A stretch of 64,000 bases of DNA from Agrostemma githago (taxonomy: Eukaryota > Streptophyta > Magnoliopsida > Caryophyllales > Caryophyllaceae): positions 30,730,424 to 30,794,423 of the forward strand of contig OY288244.1 of NCBI GenBank assembly GCA_958450325.1, in the 5' to 3' direction. Under the pieces are notes generated by a model. That model did no database searches and was not told where the DNA came from. It saw nothing but the letters and a program-made list of their open reading frames with translations. A program made the translations under genes and the position numbers. Numbering within the stretch: the first letter of the stretch is position 1; the number at the start of each line of letters is the position of its first letter. Shown in pieces: positions 1 to 10,975 of this stretch.

Positions 1-1020
1 CAAAAGGATTTAGGTAAATGACCTTGAAACAAAAGCGAGCGAGCTACGTTCAATATATGGCGGTGTTTACGTTCCACTCGACCATTCTGTTGGGGTGTGC
101 CAACACATGAAGTCTAAAAATGAATACCACGACGGGAGAAAATTCCCGCCATACAATTAAATTCAGACCCATTATCACTTCGAACCGTTTTGACTTGTTT
201 AGAAAATTGTGTCTCTATCGTATAGCTAGAAAATTCAGAAACATGTATGTCACTTCCGTCTTATCAGTTAATAAATACACCCACACGGAACGTGAAAAAT
301 CATCGACAATAGTAAAAAAATACTTAGCACACAAGACGAGGGAGTGCGATACGGGCCCCATAAATCACAATGAATGAATTCAAAGATTTCAGACGCAATA
401 TTATTACTCAAATCAAAGTTGAGTCTATGCTGTTTTGCAAGATGACAAATATCACAAACGTGCCCATCAGACGGACTAAGATTTCTAGCCAAAGGTATAG
501 ATTTTATTACTTTGTCAGCCGGATGCCCAAGACGGCGGTGCCATAGATCAAAATTAGATACCTTGTTGACCCGAGTCCCAAATGATCATTGTTCCACATC
601 CCGAATAAAATATAGTCCATTCCCCAGTTCACCAACTCCAATCGTCATCCTCGAGGCGGGGTCCTTTATCAGGCAACATTTATTAGAAAACTGTATCGTA
701 ATATTATTCGTCCCAAGTAGCTGAGAAACGGAGATTAAATTGCAATTAAGAGAAGGAACGTATAAAACACGAGTGAGAGTGATTGTGTCATTGAGTACAC
801 GGTTCTGCAAGATTTGACTTCTTGTACTTTCCATCGGGTAGTTCGATTCGACGAATCGGAATACTCTTCACATCGTGCATACATGCCAAATTACCCGTAA
901 CATGATTCGATGCTCCCGTATCAATTAACCATTAACAGGTACCGCTTAAACGATCGTCAGAAATTTGCACGGTATTAATACGAACAAGACCCAATCGGCC
1001 AAATTCTACTTCCCCTTTCA
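1..1020 (-). pseudogene. Ty1/copia pol fragment (protease, GAG-pre-integrase, integrase core)
   Basis: Remnant of a copia polyprotein reading leftward and leaving the window at base 1. In order, it shows a protease active site (DTGASNH, complement of about 902-922), a stretch ending in NCNLISVSQLL typical of the protease/GAG-pre-integrase junction, a zinc-binding CDICHLAKQ block near 430-460 followed by FIHCDLWGPY at the start of the integrase core, and further left a DDFSR block and a GTPQQNGRVERKH-like block in shifted frames. Several frameshifts and stops break the frame, so it is not functional. The protease motif lies only about 150 bp from the primer-binding site, so nearly all of gag is missing. 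RT and RNase H, if present, lie outside the window. The copia assignment rests on the integrase-before-RT order and these motifs. Confidence 0.85.
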
Positions 1021-1069
1021 TGCGACAGATTTGGAGTTTTTTTAAGGGTTTTGAGAGGTGCAGGATTCG

Positions 1070-1083
1070 TGACTCTGATACCA
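1070..1083 (-). other. Primer-binding site of the copia element (initiator tRNA-Met)
   Basis: Read on the minus strand this is TGGTATCAGAGTCA. TGGTATCAGAG is the classic plant copia primer site, complementary to the 3' end of initiator tRNA-Met. It directly abuts the presumed LTR end at 1084 and fixes the element as minus-oriented. Confidence 0.85.
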
Positions 1084-1250
1084 TGCTAAAACGTAATTAT
1101 GAATCGGGAAAAATTATCTTGTTCTATTCATCATACCAATACCTATATATATAGGTTACATAGCAATTACACAATAATTGGATATTCCCGAGAATATATC
1201 ATATGCTATTAAATATCGGGATATAACCTAATAAGTGCTCGTCGAACTTC
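1084..1250 (-). repeat. 5' LTR of the copia fragment (outer edge approximate)
   Basis: The sequence next to the primer site begins TGCTAAAACG on the plus strand, so the LTR ends in CA on the minus strand. It contains a TATA-like tract (CTATATATATAGG near 1144-1156). The outer LTR end cannot be placed because no second LTR is in the window; 1250 is an estimate. Confidence 0.55.
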
Positions 1251-1739
1251 AAGAAGCAAGGAAGCACAGAGTGTCGGAAGTTGAAGTGAAGAACAGATTG
1301 TTTGACTATTGTAAATAATCCGATTCAGAAGGATAGGGGTAGAAAATATCTTTACTAAGACATTTACTCAATTTATATTTCTTTTACTTATATCTATCAT
1401 CTTTATTAACTCGTCGAAACTTTAATAGGGTGGTACATAGTCCAGCTCATTTTATTTCTTGTCAAATTGGTAAGCGAGACATGTTAAGCTCTTTACCACT
1501 GGATATTATGTGTTCGGATGATGTCGATCGTGAGCTAATACATTGACCATTATATTTTTCTAAAAAAATAAGGATTACACAAAAATAGAGATCATAGCTG
1601 CCTTCATTAATCATGATCACCCTACATGTGAGATGTGTTTTTTAAAACACTATTGAGAGACCATTTCTTACAAGGTTTTGTACTATAGAAGCGACATAAT
1701 CAGAAAACTTGTTTCATTTTATAAGTTGAGCAAATAAAC
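1251..1739. other. Intergenic sequence without recognisable gene
   Basis: AT-rich DNA between the copia LTR and the hAT element. No long ORF, tandem repeat or terminal inverted repeat was recognised. The last 8 bp (1732-1739, AAATAAAC) are the left TSD of the next element. Confidence 0.6.
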
Positions 1740-2478
1740 CAGGCCCGTCAAATGATATTTGGTGGCCCTGTGCCGAATATTTTTTGGAGGCCCTTTAGCA
1801 AACATCGTCTACCATGTTTTTTTAGCTATTTCGAAAAACAATACTCGTACATATTATAAATAGATTCTCAAATTGAAATTGAGTTTCAAAATTTTAAATA
1901 TATTAGAGTGTCATGATCCACATATTACAGAATATTATGGAGTATTATTTATAATAGTTAGGTTGTTATCCAAAATTTGAGTTGTACGAGTTACGATCCA
2001 TAGATAGGGAATTATTAGCTATAGGTAATTTTTTTAAAAAATTGTTTCCATGGGTCGTAAATCTCATAGTATGATACAACATTTATTTATAAGGATTCTT
2101 TTGATTTTAAAAAACCTACGCTAGTATAAATTAATAAAACATCCCCAAATTATAATTAAAAATAGATAACTATATTGAATGCCACATATTATTTATTTTT
2201 TATAAATTAAGAAAATGGACACACATCAAAGGCGAAAAAGATAGCGTCAATGAAAATAAACGAAAGAACAAAATCATTTCTGCCTGAATAGGGGTTCGAA
2301 CCCTCATCCCCAGGACAAAAAGGGCCTTCTGTTTCAACTTGTGACCAATGGGCTACAACAACTATTGGTAATCCTCTAGGTCACATTATATATGTACTGG
2401 GCCTTAACGTGAGGAGGCCCCTTTAAGAATTGGGCCCCAGTTCCAAGAACCGGGTGACCATGGGATCTGACGGGCCTG
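1740..2478. mobile_element. Non-autonomous hAT-type transposon, 739 bp
   Basis: The termini are inverted repeats: CAGGCCCGTCAAAT on the left and the complement of CAGGCCCGTCAGAT on the right. The 8-bp sequence AAATAAAC flanks both sides exactly (1732-1739 and 2479-2486). An 8-bp TSD with a CAGG-type TIR is characteristic of the hAT superfamily. There is no transposase ORF, so it would depend on a helper. The interior holds a GGGGTTCGAACCC palindrome at about 2291-2303 that resembles a tRNA T-arm but is not part of a foldable tRNA. Confidence 0.88.
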
Positions 2479-3399
2479 AAATAAACCCCATCGTATATGA
2501 TACCGAGTTGACACATATGTACTCTCTCAATTAGACCTGTCGAACGGGTTGGGCGGTCGAGTTTCGGGTTCGGGTAAAATACGGGTCGGGTATATTTTGG
2601 GTTTGAAAAATACGGGTTTTATACGGGTCGAGTTTCGGGTCAAATACGGGTTATTAACGCACTTTGAAAACATTAATTTGCTTTACTTTTTTTTAATCAT
2701 AAATATAATTTTATTCTTAATTTTTTTAATCATCTCATTTAATCATATATCATATATAAATATATATTTGAAGCTTTTTTTGAGCGTTGTGAGAGAATCC
2801 AACTTTTTTAAAACATTCCATGAAAAAAGTAAGTAGCTCTTCAATCTTAACCAGAATAGGAAAACTATGTGTGTGTGTATATATATTAAATCAAGCGATA
2901 TTAATTAACACTTTTAATATATATTTTTAATTTTAATTTAAACAAATAATACAAAACTTTGTATAGGAAAAAAACAATCCATTTACACCTAAGAATCAAG
3001 CGATATTAGATTTGTATAAAAAAAATAATCCTACTATATCTCTGACTCAAAAAATTAACACTATATAAACAGTCAATTATCACCTTAAAATACCACAAAA
3101 ATTAAACTAAGACAGCGTGAAATACGTAGTCTATTCTGTTTGATAACGATTTGATTTCTCTAGATCTATTATTATACGAAGTATATTTAATCTATTATAT
3201 TAATGTACTGTTTTATAATTTACATATAAAAATCTTTAAACATCTTTAAATCTTTTAATTATTTTTCCGTATAATATATATTTAATCTATTATATTAATG
3301 TGATGTAATAAAAATAAAATAATTAAAATCGTGGTGGAAAATGTTTTCATTAGAATAAAAATTTCATATATTATTTTTTCGAACAAAAAAGTGATGAAT

Positions 3400-4400
3400 T
3401 TATTACATACAAAAGTAGTAAAGTTATTTCACATCGAAATAACGTCATGACCTGTAATTATATATTATATTAATAGTAATCATTCGTCCTTAAATATCAA
3501 CCAAAATTTTTTTAGAGTCTTAAAAAAACCCAAAATTTATGATGAGGTAATTAAATTCTCTATTATAAATAAAAGTAGTCATTCGTCAAAAATAAAGATG
3601 TGATGAAATTCTATACTCCTATTATTAACAAGATTTCATATTATTTTTCCGAAAAAAGTGAAAAATTTATTACACATAAAAGTAGTAAAATTATTCCATA
3701 TTGAAAAATAATAATAACCTCATGAAATTATATATTATAAATAATAGTAATCATTCGTCAAATTTTTTTTGAGTCTTAGAAAGAGCTCTTAAGACTATAA
3801 ATCTTAAGTATATGATCAGGTTATGAAATTCAATACTGTATTATAAATAAGAGTAATCATTGTTTTAAAATATCAACCAACCATCTTTTGAGTAAGTCTC
3901 TTAATAAGGCTACAAATTTAAAATTATCCCACAACGAAAAAAAATCAAAATAAGGCGATAGATTCTATATTATAAATAAGAGTAGTCATGTGTTTTTTTG
4001 GCTCTTAAAAAGAACTCTTAGAACTATAAACTTAAGTAAATTATCTTACATCGCAAAAATTGTGTTAAGGTGATGAAAGACTATAAACGTAAGTAAATTA
4101 TCCCACATCGAAAAATTGTGATGAGACGATGAAATTCTATATCTATATTATAATTAAAATTAATCATTCGTTCGTAGATATCAATAAAAAAAACTTTTGA
4201 GACTTAAAAAGTCCTTTAATAAGGCTATAAGCTTAAGTAAAATAATCTCACATCGAACAATCATAATAGGGTGATGAAACGACTCTACATTATGAAAGAG
4301 TAATAATCTGTTCTTTTGTGTTTTAAAAAGAGTTTTCAGAACTATAAACTTAGGTAATTTATCCTAGATCGATGAGGTGAAGAATTTTTATATTATAAAT
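3400..4400. repeat. Degenerate tandem repeats, left part of the array
   Basis: Units of roughly 100-180 bp share the order TATTATAAATAA..., CATTCGT, AATATCAACC, TTTTGAGTCTTAAAAAG, ACTATAAACTTAAGTAAA, CCCACATCGAAAAA, GATGA. Anchors at about 3481, 3580, 3752, 3859, 3986 and 4165 mark successive units. The array is cut at 4400 by the Athila A 5' LTR and resumes at 42173; the junction rebuilds a normal repeat unit once one TAAAT is removed. Confidence 0.8.
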
Positions 4401-4761
4401 TGATAAGTGTAGTTTGTAATGTCTATTTGTTGTGTTTGGTCCCGGTTTCTCTTGTGAAATCGCTCTTTGGAGCGGTTTCTGGGCTACTTATGCTTCTTCT
4501 AGTTTGTTTTAGGTTCCCGAAACCATTCATGGAGAATTGGAACGTTTCCGACTCGTTTCCTACACATTTGGAGCCAACGAAGAGAAGGAACGATCACTCG
4601 GTGCCTTAGATTCGATCCTGAGACTTTGGGACCCATTCCCGAGCCCCTTAGACTCGATCCTGAGACCCGAGAATCGATGAGAAGCCTAACAAGAGCAACT
4701 AGGGACCTTTGGGACCATAAGGAAGGCCTACAAGACCCTTTCCGGGCGGGATGAGTAGCCA

Positions 4762-5030
4762 TCCCGACCGAGAAGGAGTGCGCGATAACAACACCCACTG
4801 ATGAGCCATCCCGACCGGGAAGGATCCATACCGACCGGGAAGGATCCATTCCGACCGGGAAGGATCCATCCCGACCGGGAAGGATGACCCATCCCGACCG
4901 GGAAGAGCAATAACACCGCCTGGTGTTATGCATAACACCGCCCGGTGTTATGCATGATCCCGATCGGGACCATATCCTTCCCGTCGGGATCACTCCATCC
5001 CGATCGGGACCACCACCTTCCCGGCCGGGA
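4762..5030. promoter_or_regulatory. Array of TCCCG-RY-CGGGA palindromes in the Athila A 5' LTR
   Basis: Exact or near copies of TCCCGACCGGGA and variants with AT or GC centre start at 4762, 4809, 4829, 4849, 4869, 4892, 4958, 4979, 4998 and 5019. Spacing inside clusters is 20-23 bp. Four copies at 4809-4880 form a clean 20-bp tandem repeat. The array ends 55 bp upstream of the TATA box, where U3 enhancer elements would be expected. A separate double hairpin based on ATAACACCG/CGGTGTTAT lies at 4909-4955. The regulatory role is inferred from position. Confidence 0.7.
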
Positions 5031-5084
5031 AGGAGCAGCTGCAGCTCATGACTCTTCTTTCATTCTCCTCCACTCTTGTAACCT

Positions 5085-5092
5085 TATAAATA
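5085..5092 (+). promoter_or_regulatory. TATA box of the Athila A 5' LTR
   Basis: TATAAATA in a conserved context (ACCTTATAAATACCCTTC). The same box occurs in the 3' LTR at 41082-41089 and, on the minus strand, in the Athila B LTRs at 14358-14365 and 38110-38117. Confidence 0.75.
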
Positions 5093-6203
5093 CCCTTCAT
5101 TTGTATTGTTTAAGTACCTTAGACTCCTCTACATTATTTAAAACCCTAGTTAGACTTCCTCCACTCATTAGCTTAATCTTTCCTTAATCTTTAATTAAAC
5201 TTAGCTTAATCTAGTTTGTAATTAGTCTTGTATTAAGGGAATTCTTCAAGATTCATCCAAGATTGACAACCTTGGGAGATTGTTTTGGGTTTTTCTTATT
5301 AATGAAAGTTCTTATCTTTTGATCTTCTTGTTAGTAGGTATAATCTTCTTACTCTCTTTACTCTTAATCCTTGTTTAATCCTTCAAGTTTTAATCTTTGA
5401 TTATTGTTGTTGTTCTTGTTAGTTTCATAATGAATGCTATGTTGCTTGTGTTGATTCCTCTTGTTATGGTTAGGGTTAGTTTCATTATGTGTGAGTAGAC
5501 CTATTGTGGAGTTGGTAGGGGGATTAAGTGTGGATTATGGGTAATTAGGGTTCGATTTAGGGTAAAGGTGGTCTCTTTGTTACTAGTCACATGTTAAGAG
5601 CTCTATGTGTTTGTTGAATTGCTTGTTTGAGTTGTAGTGGCCATGCTTCTCATGCTTGTTTTCATCTTCTCATTGTGTGATTGATGTGTGGTTGAATTAT
5701 TGTGTATTGGGTAATATCTTGCATGAGTATTCGGGTTTTGTCTTAGACACGAGAGTGCGGACATTGGTCTTAGACGCGAGAGCGCGGACAGACCTTAGTA
5801 ACTAGGTGACACCTACACCCCTTGATTACCCAACTATCCTACTACACTTATGATCCCATACTAACCCTACTCCTTTCCATATTTGATTTACTTTACCCAT
5901 CTTGTTAGTATTGTTTCTCTAGTTTACTTGTTCCATTTAGCCTTAGTGTCCTTATTAGTTCTTGTTTTACATAGTTCATTGTTAGTCAACCTTCATCATC
6001 TCCAATCATCCTAGTTAATCAATTCTTGGTAGTTAGTCTCCCTTTGTGTTGTGTTGGTAATTTAGTCTTGTTTGTGAGTTGACCATAGTCTAGACAACCT
6101 CTACCATCCCCGTGGACTCGACCCGACTTACCCTAGCTACCCGTTAGGTTTAGTTGGACTCTACTTGTTGGTGGGGACCCACGGCAAATCCCTACCATCA
6201 ATT

Positions 6204-6221
6204 TGGCGCCGTTGCCGGGGA
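6204..6221 (+). other. Primer-binding site of Athila A (tRNA-Asp)
   Basis: TGGCGCCGTTGCCGGGGA lies 3 nt after the 5' LTR. It is complementary to the CCA-tailed 3' end of plant tRNA-Asp, the usual Athila primer. Confidence 0.9.
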
Positions 6222-6429
6222 CGACGCATGTTTAGACTTAGTTTGCTTTATAACTTGACTTAGTTACCCCTCTTGTGTTCTTTTTCTATTCCTTGTGCAT
6301 ATTTTGTAGGCTTTTTCTTAGTACATTTAGCTTTCTTCTCTCTTTGTCTTGGGTTGTGTTCGTTTATTGTCTTTGCCTAGTGCCCATAAAGCAGTAGGTG
6401 TTCTCACGTTTGTTCCAAGTGTGTAGTGC

Positions 6430-9400
6430 ATGCGTAGGAGGAGAGACGACTTCTTTCTCTTCAATCCAGAGCCGGAGAGACTCTTTAGAGCCTTTCGCCA
6501 ACGAACGATTGATTGGGTTAGAAATTCTCAACCGAGTACTAGCAATACCATTGAAGAGCAAGCCCAAGGATCCAACTTTAGCGAACAACCACAAGGCAAT
6601 ACCGAAGGGATCTTCATAAATCCTTTTGGTACTTCTTCAAGTCACTCTTTCCAACCTAGTTCTCCTTCAACTTCTACATCAACACCATCTACACCACCAT
6701 CTCCCTTCCATCCAATCATGCCAAAGTTCTCTTCTCATTCAACCTTCACGGAAGACGTTTTGCCCGGTCCCTTCGCTTTACCGGCCGCCTACGCCGGAAA
6801 TTTTGTGGCAAAAAACGCAATTTATTCAATTGGTTGAAAGAAGTCAATTTAGTGGGTTACCAACCGAAGATCCTCATCAACACATGGAAACCTTCTCGGA
6901 TTATTGCGATGCCATCTCACAACCGGGAGTAACCCAAGACCAAATCCGGTGGGTATTATTTCCCTTCTCTTTAATTGGCAAGGCAAAGCAATGGCTCAAA
7001 GGTTTAGACAAGACGGCTCTCGATATTGACACTTGGAAGAAGCTAGCCTTAGCATTCTACCAACAATTTTATCCACCGGAGAAGACCAATCTTTTGAGAG
7101 CTTCAATCACGGGGTTTCAACAACGTGATGAAGAAAGTCTCTATGAGTCATGGGAAAGGTTTAAAGCCTTGATTCGTTCTTGTCCCCATCATGGGTTGGC
7201 CCAATGGTTCCTTGTACAACAATTTTGGAACGGTTTATATGAAGATTCTAGGGCTATACTCAACATGGGTTCCAATAGAAAGTTTACCAAAGTCGATGAC
7301 GATCAAACATGGGCTAGAATTGAAGAAATGGCGGTTCACAATTCCCAATATAGTAGGCCTAGGAAGGCGAATCGAGGGGGAAGGCACGAGATCGATGCCG
7401 TAACACAACTTAGTGCCGATCTTGGAGCACAATTGAAGACCCACATGGATACTATTGATAAGGAGCTCCAAAGTCACCTCAATCAAGTTCAAGGCACAAG
7501 TTCTTCCCACCAACATTCAATTCAGGAAGTTAATGCTATGGGAGTGGTTCCTCCTACATCTTATTATGGGATATGTGAGCTTTGTGGGATATATGGACAT
7601 TGAGCAAGTGAATGCTTTTCCAGCATACAAGCAAGGTGTTCCATATTCTAAGCCTCAAAATGTGCCAAATCAACATATGTTCCAAGCTTCCCATCAAGCT
7701 TCCCAACAACATGCCCAACAACAACACCGTCCGTATGTTCCTCCTCCCTTAAGGGACAACAACCAAGGTTTCCAAGGTTATCAAGGCAATCAACGGCCTT
7801 TTAACAACTTCCAACAACATAACCAAGGTGCCTTCAACAATCAAGGGTTCCATCAAGGGAACTTCAATCATCAAGGTGGTTTCCAAGGAAACCAACATTC
7901 TCAAGGATACCAAAGCAACAACCAAGGTTACCACAATCACAATCAAGGCAATACTCAAGGGTTCCAAGGGAACTTTTAACAACAAGGGTCCCAAAATCAA
8001 CAATAAGAGAACAAGCAAAGGAGCCGGTCTCCAACTCATGATTATGGTATTCCTCTAGCCATCACCAATACTCCACACAATCAACAATCTCCACCTCAGG
8101 ATTTCGATACACAAAAGCAAATGTTGGAGATGCAAAGAAGTCAATTGGAGACGCAAAGATCCCAACAAGAACTTATTGCCCAACTTCTAATGGATAACAA
8201 GGAAACAAAAACTCATCTCAAGATGCTCGAAACCCAACTAGCTCAAGTTGCTTCGGGTAGTTCTTCAAGACAAAAGGGTCAACTACCCCCTCAAGGTGTA
8301 CCATCAAAATTTGAACATGTGAATGCCATCACCTTAAGGAGTGGTGCATTCTATGATTCTCCCTTGTTTCCTAGTGAACAACAAGTCATGGAAGAAGTTG
8401 TATCTCCATCTCAAAGCAATGAAGGTTGGGGAAACCTCATGGAGGAGCAAGTCTTGTGGGAGATTGAGAAACCCCAAGAAGATAAGCTTCCCCCACCCCA
8501 AGGAGAAGACAAAGGAAAGAAGAAAATGTCAATTGAAAAGTCCAACCTTAATGAGCAAGACAAGGTACACATCAAGTTGCCATTTCCAACAAGGCAAATG
8601 AAGACCATGGTGGATGTTCAATATGACAAGTTTCTTGATATTGTGAAGAAGTTGGATGTGAGCATCCCTTTCACCGAGTTAATTACCCAAGTCCCGGCCT
8701 ATGGAAAATTCATGAGAGAAATTTTGGCTAGGAAGAGGTCCATGAACAAGGAAGAGACCATAGCGTTCACAAGAGAGGTGAGCGAACTCATTCAAGGCTC
8801 TACACTTCCTAAGTTGAAGGATCCGAGTAGTTTCTCAATCCCGTGCACCATAGGGAGCTTGAAGATTGAAAGGGCACTATGTGACTTGGGTTTGAGTGTA
8901 AGCATTATCCCCTACTCTATTTGTGAGCGACTTGGAATGAGAGAGCTCAAGTGTACTTCGATCACACTCCAAATGGCCGATCGTTCACTTAATCGACCAT
9001 TAGGAATGTTAAAGGATGTGTCGTTAAGAATAGGGAAATTCTTCATTCCAGTCGACTTTCTTGTGCTTGACATGCCGGAGGATGCCATCACTCCTATTAT
9101 CCTTGGCCGCCCATTCCTACATACTGCCGGTGCAATGAATGATGTCAAGAATGGTAGGATCACCTTTGAGCTAGGCGACGAGAAGCTCGTGTTTGACCTC
9201 CAAGGCAACACCTCGCCTACAGATGAAGAATCGTCAAATATGATCCATGCCATGAAAGACTTCGATCTAGGGAATGATTTGGTTGAAAGCTTGAAAGAAG
9301 ACAAGAATTTGTGTGGAATTGAAGATAGTGATTCCGAGCTTGGGGCGGACGAATGCCCATGTGATGTGTTTGATGACAAGTCGGTTGGCAAGAAGAAAGT

Positions 9401-9650
9401 TGAGCCTCCCTTGAGGCCTTGTGAAGATGAGTGGATGTTTGGGTATATACCGAAGAATCGAAAGTACAAGTTCAAGCCGTTGAACTTAGTAGATCGGGAT
9501 GCCCCAGGAACGTCAAGGAAAGGTTGCAATGACCCTTGGAGTGGAGGTTGGTATTCCACAAGCTTGATCGAAGATTTCTCGAGAGCCTTCGATTTTTTAC
9601 TCCGTGCTCTTGATGGCGATGGAATGTTATGTGAGGTTGTTGAAAAATGA
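6430..9650 (+). pseudogene. Athila A gag-protease polyprotein (frameshifted)
   Basis: Encodes the structural Gag and an aspartic-protease-like domain. The N-terminal part (from ATG at 6430) runs to about 6810, where one extra A in an A-run (6809-6814) shifts frame relative to copy B. The capsid/retrotransposon-gag domain follows in the second frame (FSGLPTEDPHQHM to EEMAVHNSQYS, about 6850-7350). The zinc-knuckle start CELCGIYGH is cut short by a stop and small deletion near 7600. A Gln/Asn-rich segment (about 7620-7980) follows, with stops near 7977 and 8003. The long frame 8121-9650 then holds a coiled-coil-like Gln/Glu stretch and the protease-like domain: CDLGLS stands where DTG or DSG is normal in retropepsins, followed by ILGRPFLHTAG. 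A D-L-G site is usual for Athila as I know it. No pol follows the stop at 9650. Confidence 0.9.
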
Positions 9651-9989
9651 TTGAAGAATGCACCATCCTTGGTTTGACGGAGTTCCAAAAAGAACCGTCT
9701 TATTGTATATATCTCTTTGTTATTCTTTTGAGTTTTGTAAAATTCTTGTTATTTGGATGTTTGATGAGCGATGTGAGGGAGGGATTTTGATGGATGTTTA
9801 TTGAGCATGTTTGATAGGTTATAGTGAAGATGAAGTCTTGATTGAGTAGTTGATGATAGAAGCTTGGATTTGGGCATGAGAGTCGGGTTTTGAGGCTTTT
9901 GACAAGCTTTTGGGGACGAGATTTTATATCTCGATGTATTGCTTCTCTTGTGGGCGAAGCTATCAAGGATATGAGGGGTTAGAATCTCA

Positions 9990-10153
9990 TCCTGACCGGG
10001 AAGGAACCGTCCCGACCGGGAAGAAGGAACCATCCCGACCGGGAAGGATGTCATCCCGATCGGGATGAGTGTGCTGAAAAGTGGGTTCACTGGAGTGCGA
10101 TCCCGACCGGGACCAAGTTCGTCCCGGCCGGGAAGGGGCCTTCCCGACCGGGA
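9990..10153. promoter_or_regulatory. Internal palindrome array of Athila A
   Basis: Palindromes of the TCCCG-RY-CGGGA class start at 9990 (one mismatch), 10010, 10033, 10054, 10101, 10122 and 10142, giving spacings of 20, 23, 21, 47, 21 and 20 bp. This is the LTR motif with the LTR spacing, but located about 340 bp after the gag-pro stop. Copy B carries the equivalent array at about 17418-17600. Confidence 0.75.
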
Positions 10154-10960
10154 AGAAGTCATCCCAACCTTTATGGTCCCCAGCTCCTCCTTTTGCCTCT
10201 TCTTCGACATTTGAGCCCTCCCAACCACTTTATTTCCCCTCCCAACCTTCCTACCTACCCTTGCACCTATCATGTGACCCCTACACTTCATATACATACA
10301 TTCATCTCATCTTTTCTTCATTATACACCGAGTTTCACACCAAATCCCACCTCATTTTACCATTGCAAGCCTAGAGCTTCTACCGCGCGATTACATTGAG
10401 CATGAGGAGGAATATCGATTATGAAGACAAGCATTGTGCCGTTATTGATCATTGAGACGATGGAGTTCGTGAGTTGCTAACCGGTTGGTAGGCGACTTTC
10501 ATTCTTTTCCGTCTTTTATTGCTAGTCTTTACTCGTTTGTTCCCCTTCCCATTATCATATTTGTGTCATGGTGGCCCTCGGGGCCTTGGTAATCATTGCT
10601 CCCGACTCTCGATGACGTGACTACATCGAGAGTCATTTCAAAATCCAAATTTGCAAGTATTTTCACTTTTTCTTTCATTTCTTTTTCTTTTGTTAGGATT
10701 TAGTCGGATTCGGGCGGAATCCGGGCTAGGTGACTTGATTACACCTAGTCCTCCCCTCCCATTTCCTTTTATTTTCTTTTCATTTTTCCCCCATCCATAT
10801 CTTTTCCCGTCTCGGCCCACGGTGACTTGATTACACCCCGGCCGGACACATTCTACTTTTCCTCTGCTTTTCTTTTTGTTTTTTTAGCTTTATTTTCATA
10901 GTTTCTTTTCTTTTTAGTGTCTCTGCACACTACTGGTCGAGCATGAGGACATTGCTCGGT

Positions 10961-10975
10961 TTAAGTGTGGGGGAG
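10961..10975 (+). other. Internal polypurine-tract copy of Athila A
   Basis: TTAAGTGTGGGGGAG repeats the sequence that precedes the 3' LTR (TTAAGTGTGGGGGAG, 40442-40456). It is preceded by GAGCATGAGGACATTGCTCGG. Copy B has the same internal duplicate at 16636-16650. It could act as a second plus-strand primer; this is inference. Confidence 0.6.

Larger units (their letters stand above)
4401..6200 (+). repeat. 5' LTR of Athila A
   Basis: Starts TGATAAGTGTAG and ends CCCTACCATCA directly before the primer site. It contains a palindrome array (4762-5030), a TATA box (5085-5092) and a long transcribed part. It is 85 bp longer than the 3' LTR, mostly from extra palindrome units and a 20-30 bp segment near 5155-5185. 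Confidence 0.93.

Noticed and set aside
2285..2345. tRNA-like GGGGTTCGAACCC with flanking sequence inside the small hAT element
   Set aside because: The T-arm motif is present, but no acceptor stem, D-arm or anticodon arm pairs around it. It is probably part of the transposon interior.
2545..2665. Telomere-like GGGT-rich repeats (also 44740-44890)
   Set aside because: They are irregular CGGGT/ACGGGT motifs placed symmetrically inside the TIRs of the outer hAT element, not a regular TTTAGGG array.
4499..4993. 164-codon minus-strand ORF and overlapping ORFs in the palindrome array
   Set aside because: Translation of repetitive palindromes (PGRDGSFPVGM-type repeats) in several frames at once; no domain. 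The similar ORFs at 9749-10297, 14369-14589, 17116-17624 and 40673-41060 are rejected for the same reason.
4762..5030. CRISPR-like spaced short palindromes
   Set aside because: Repeats are 12 bp with 8-11 bp gaps that are themselves repetitive; eukaryotic LTR context, no cas genes. Not a CRISPR array.
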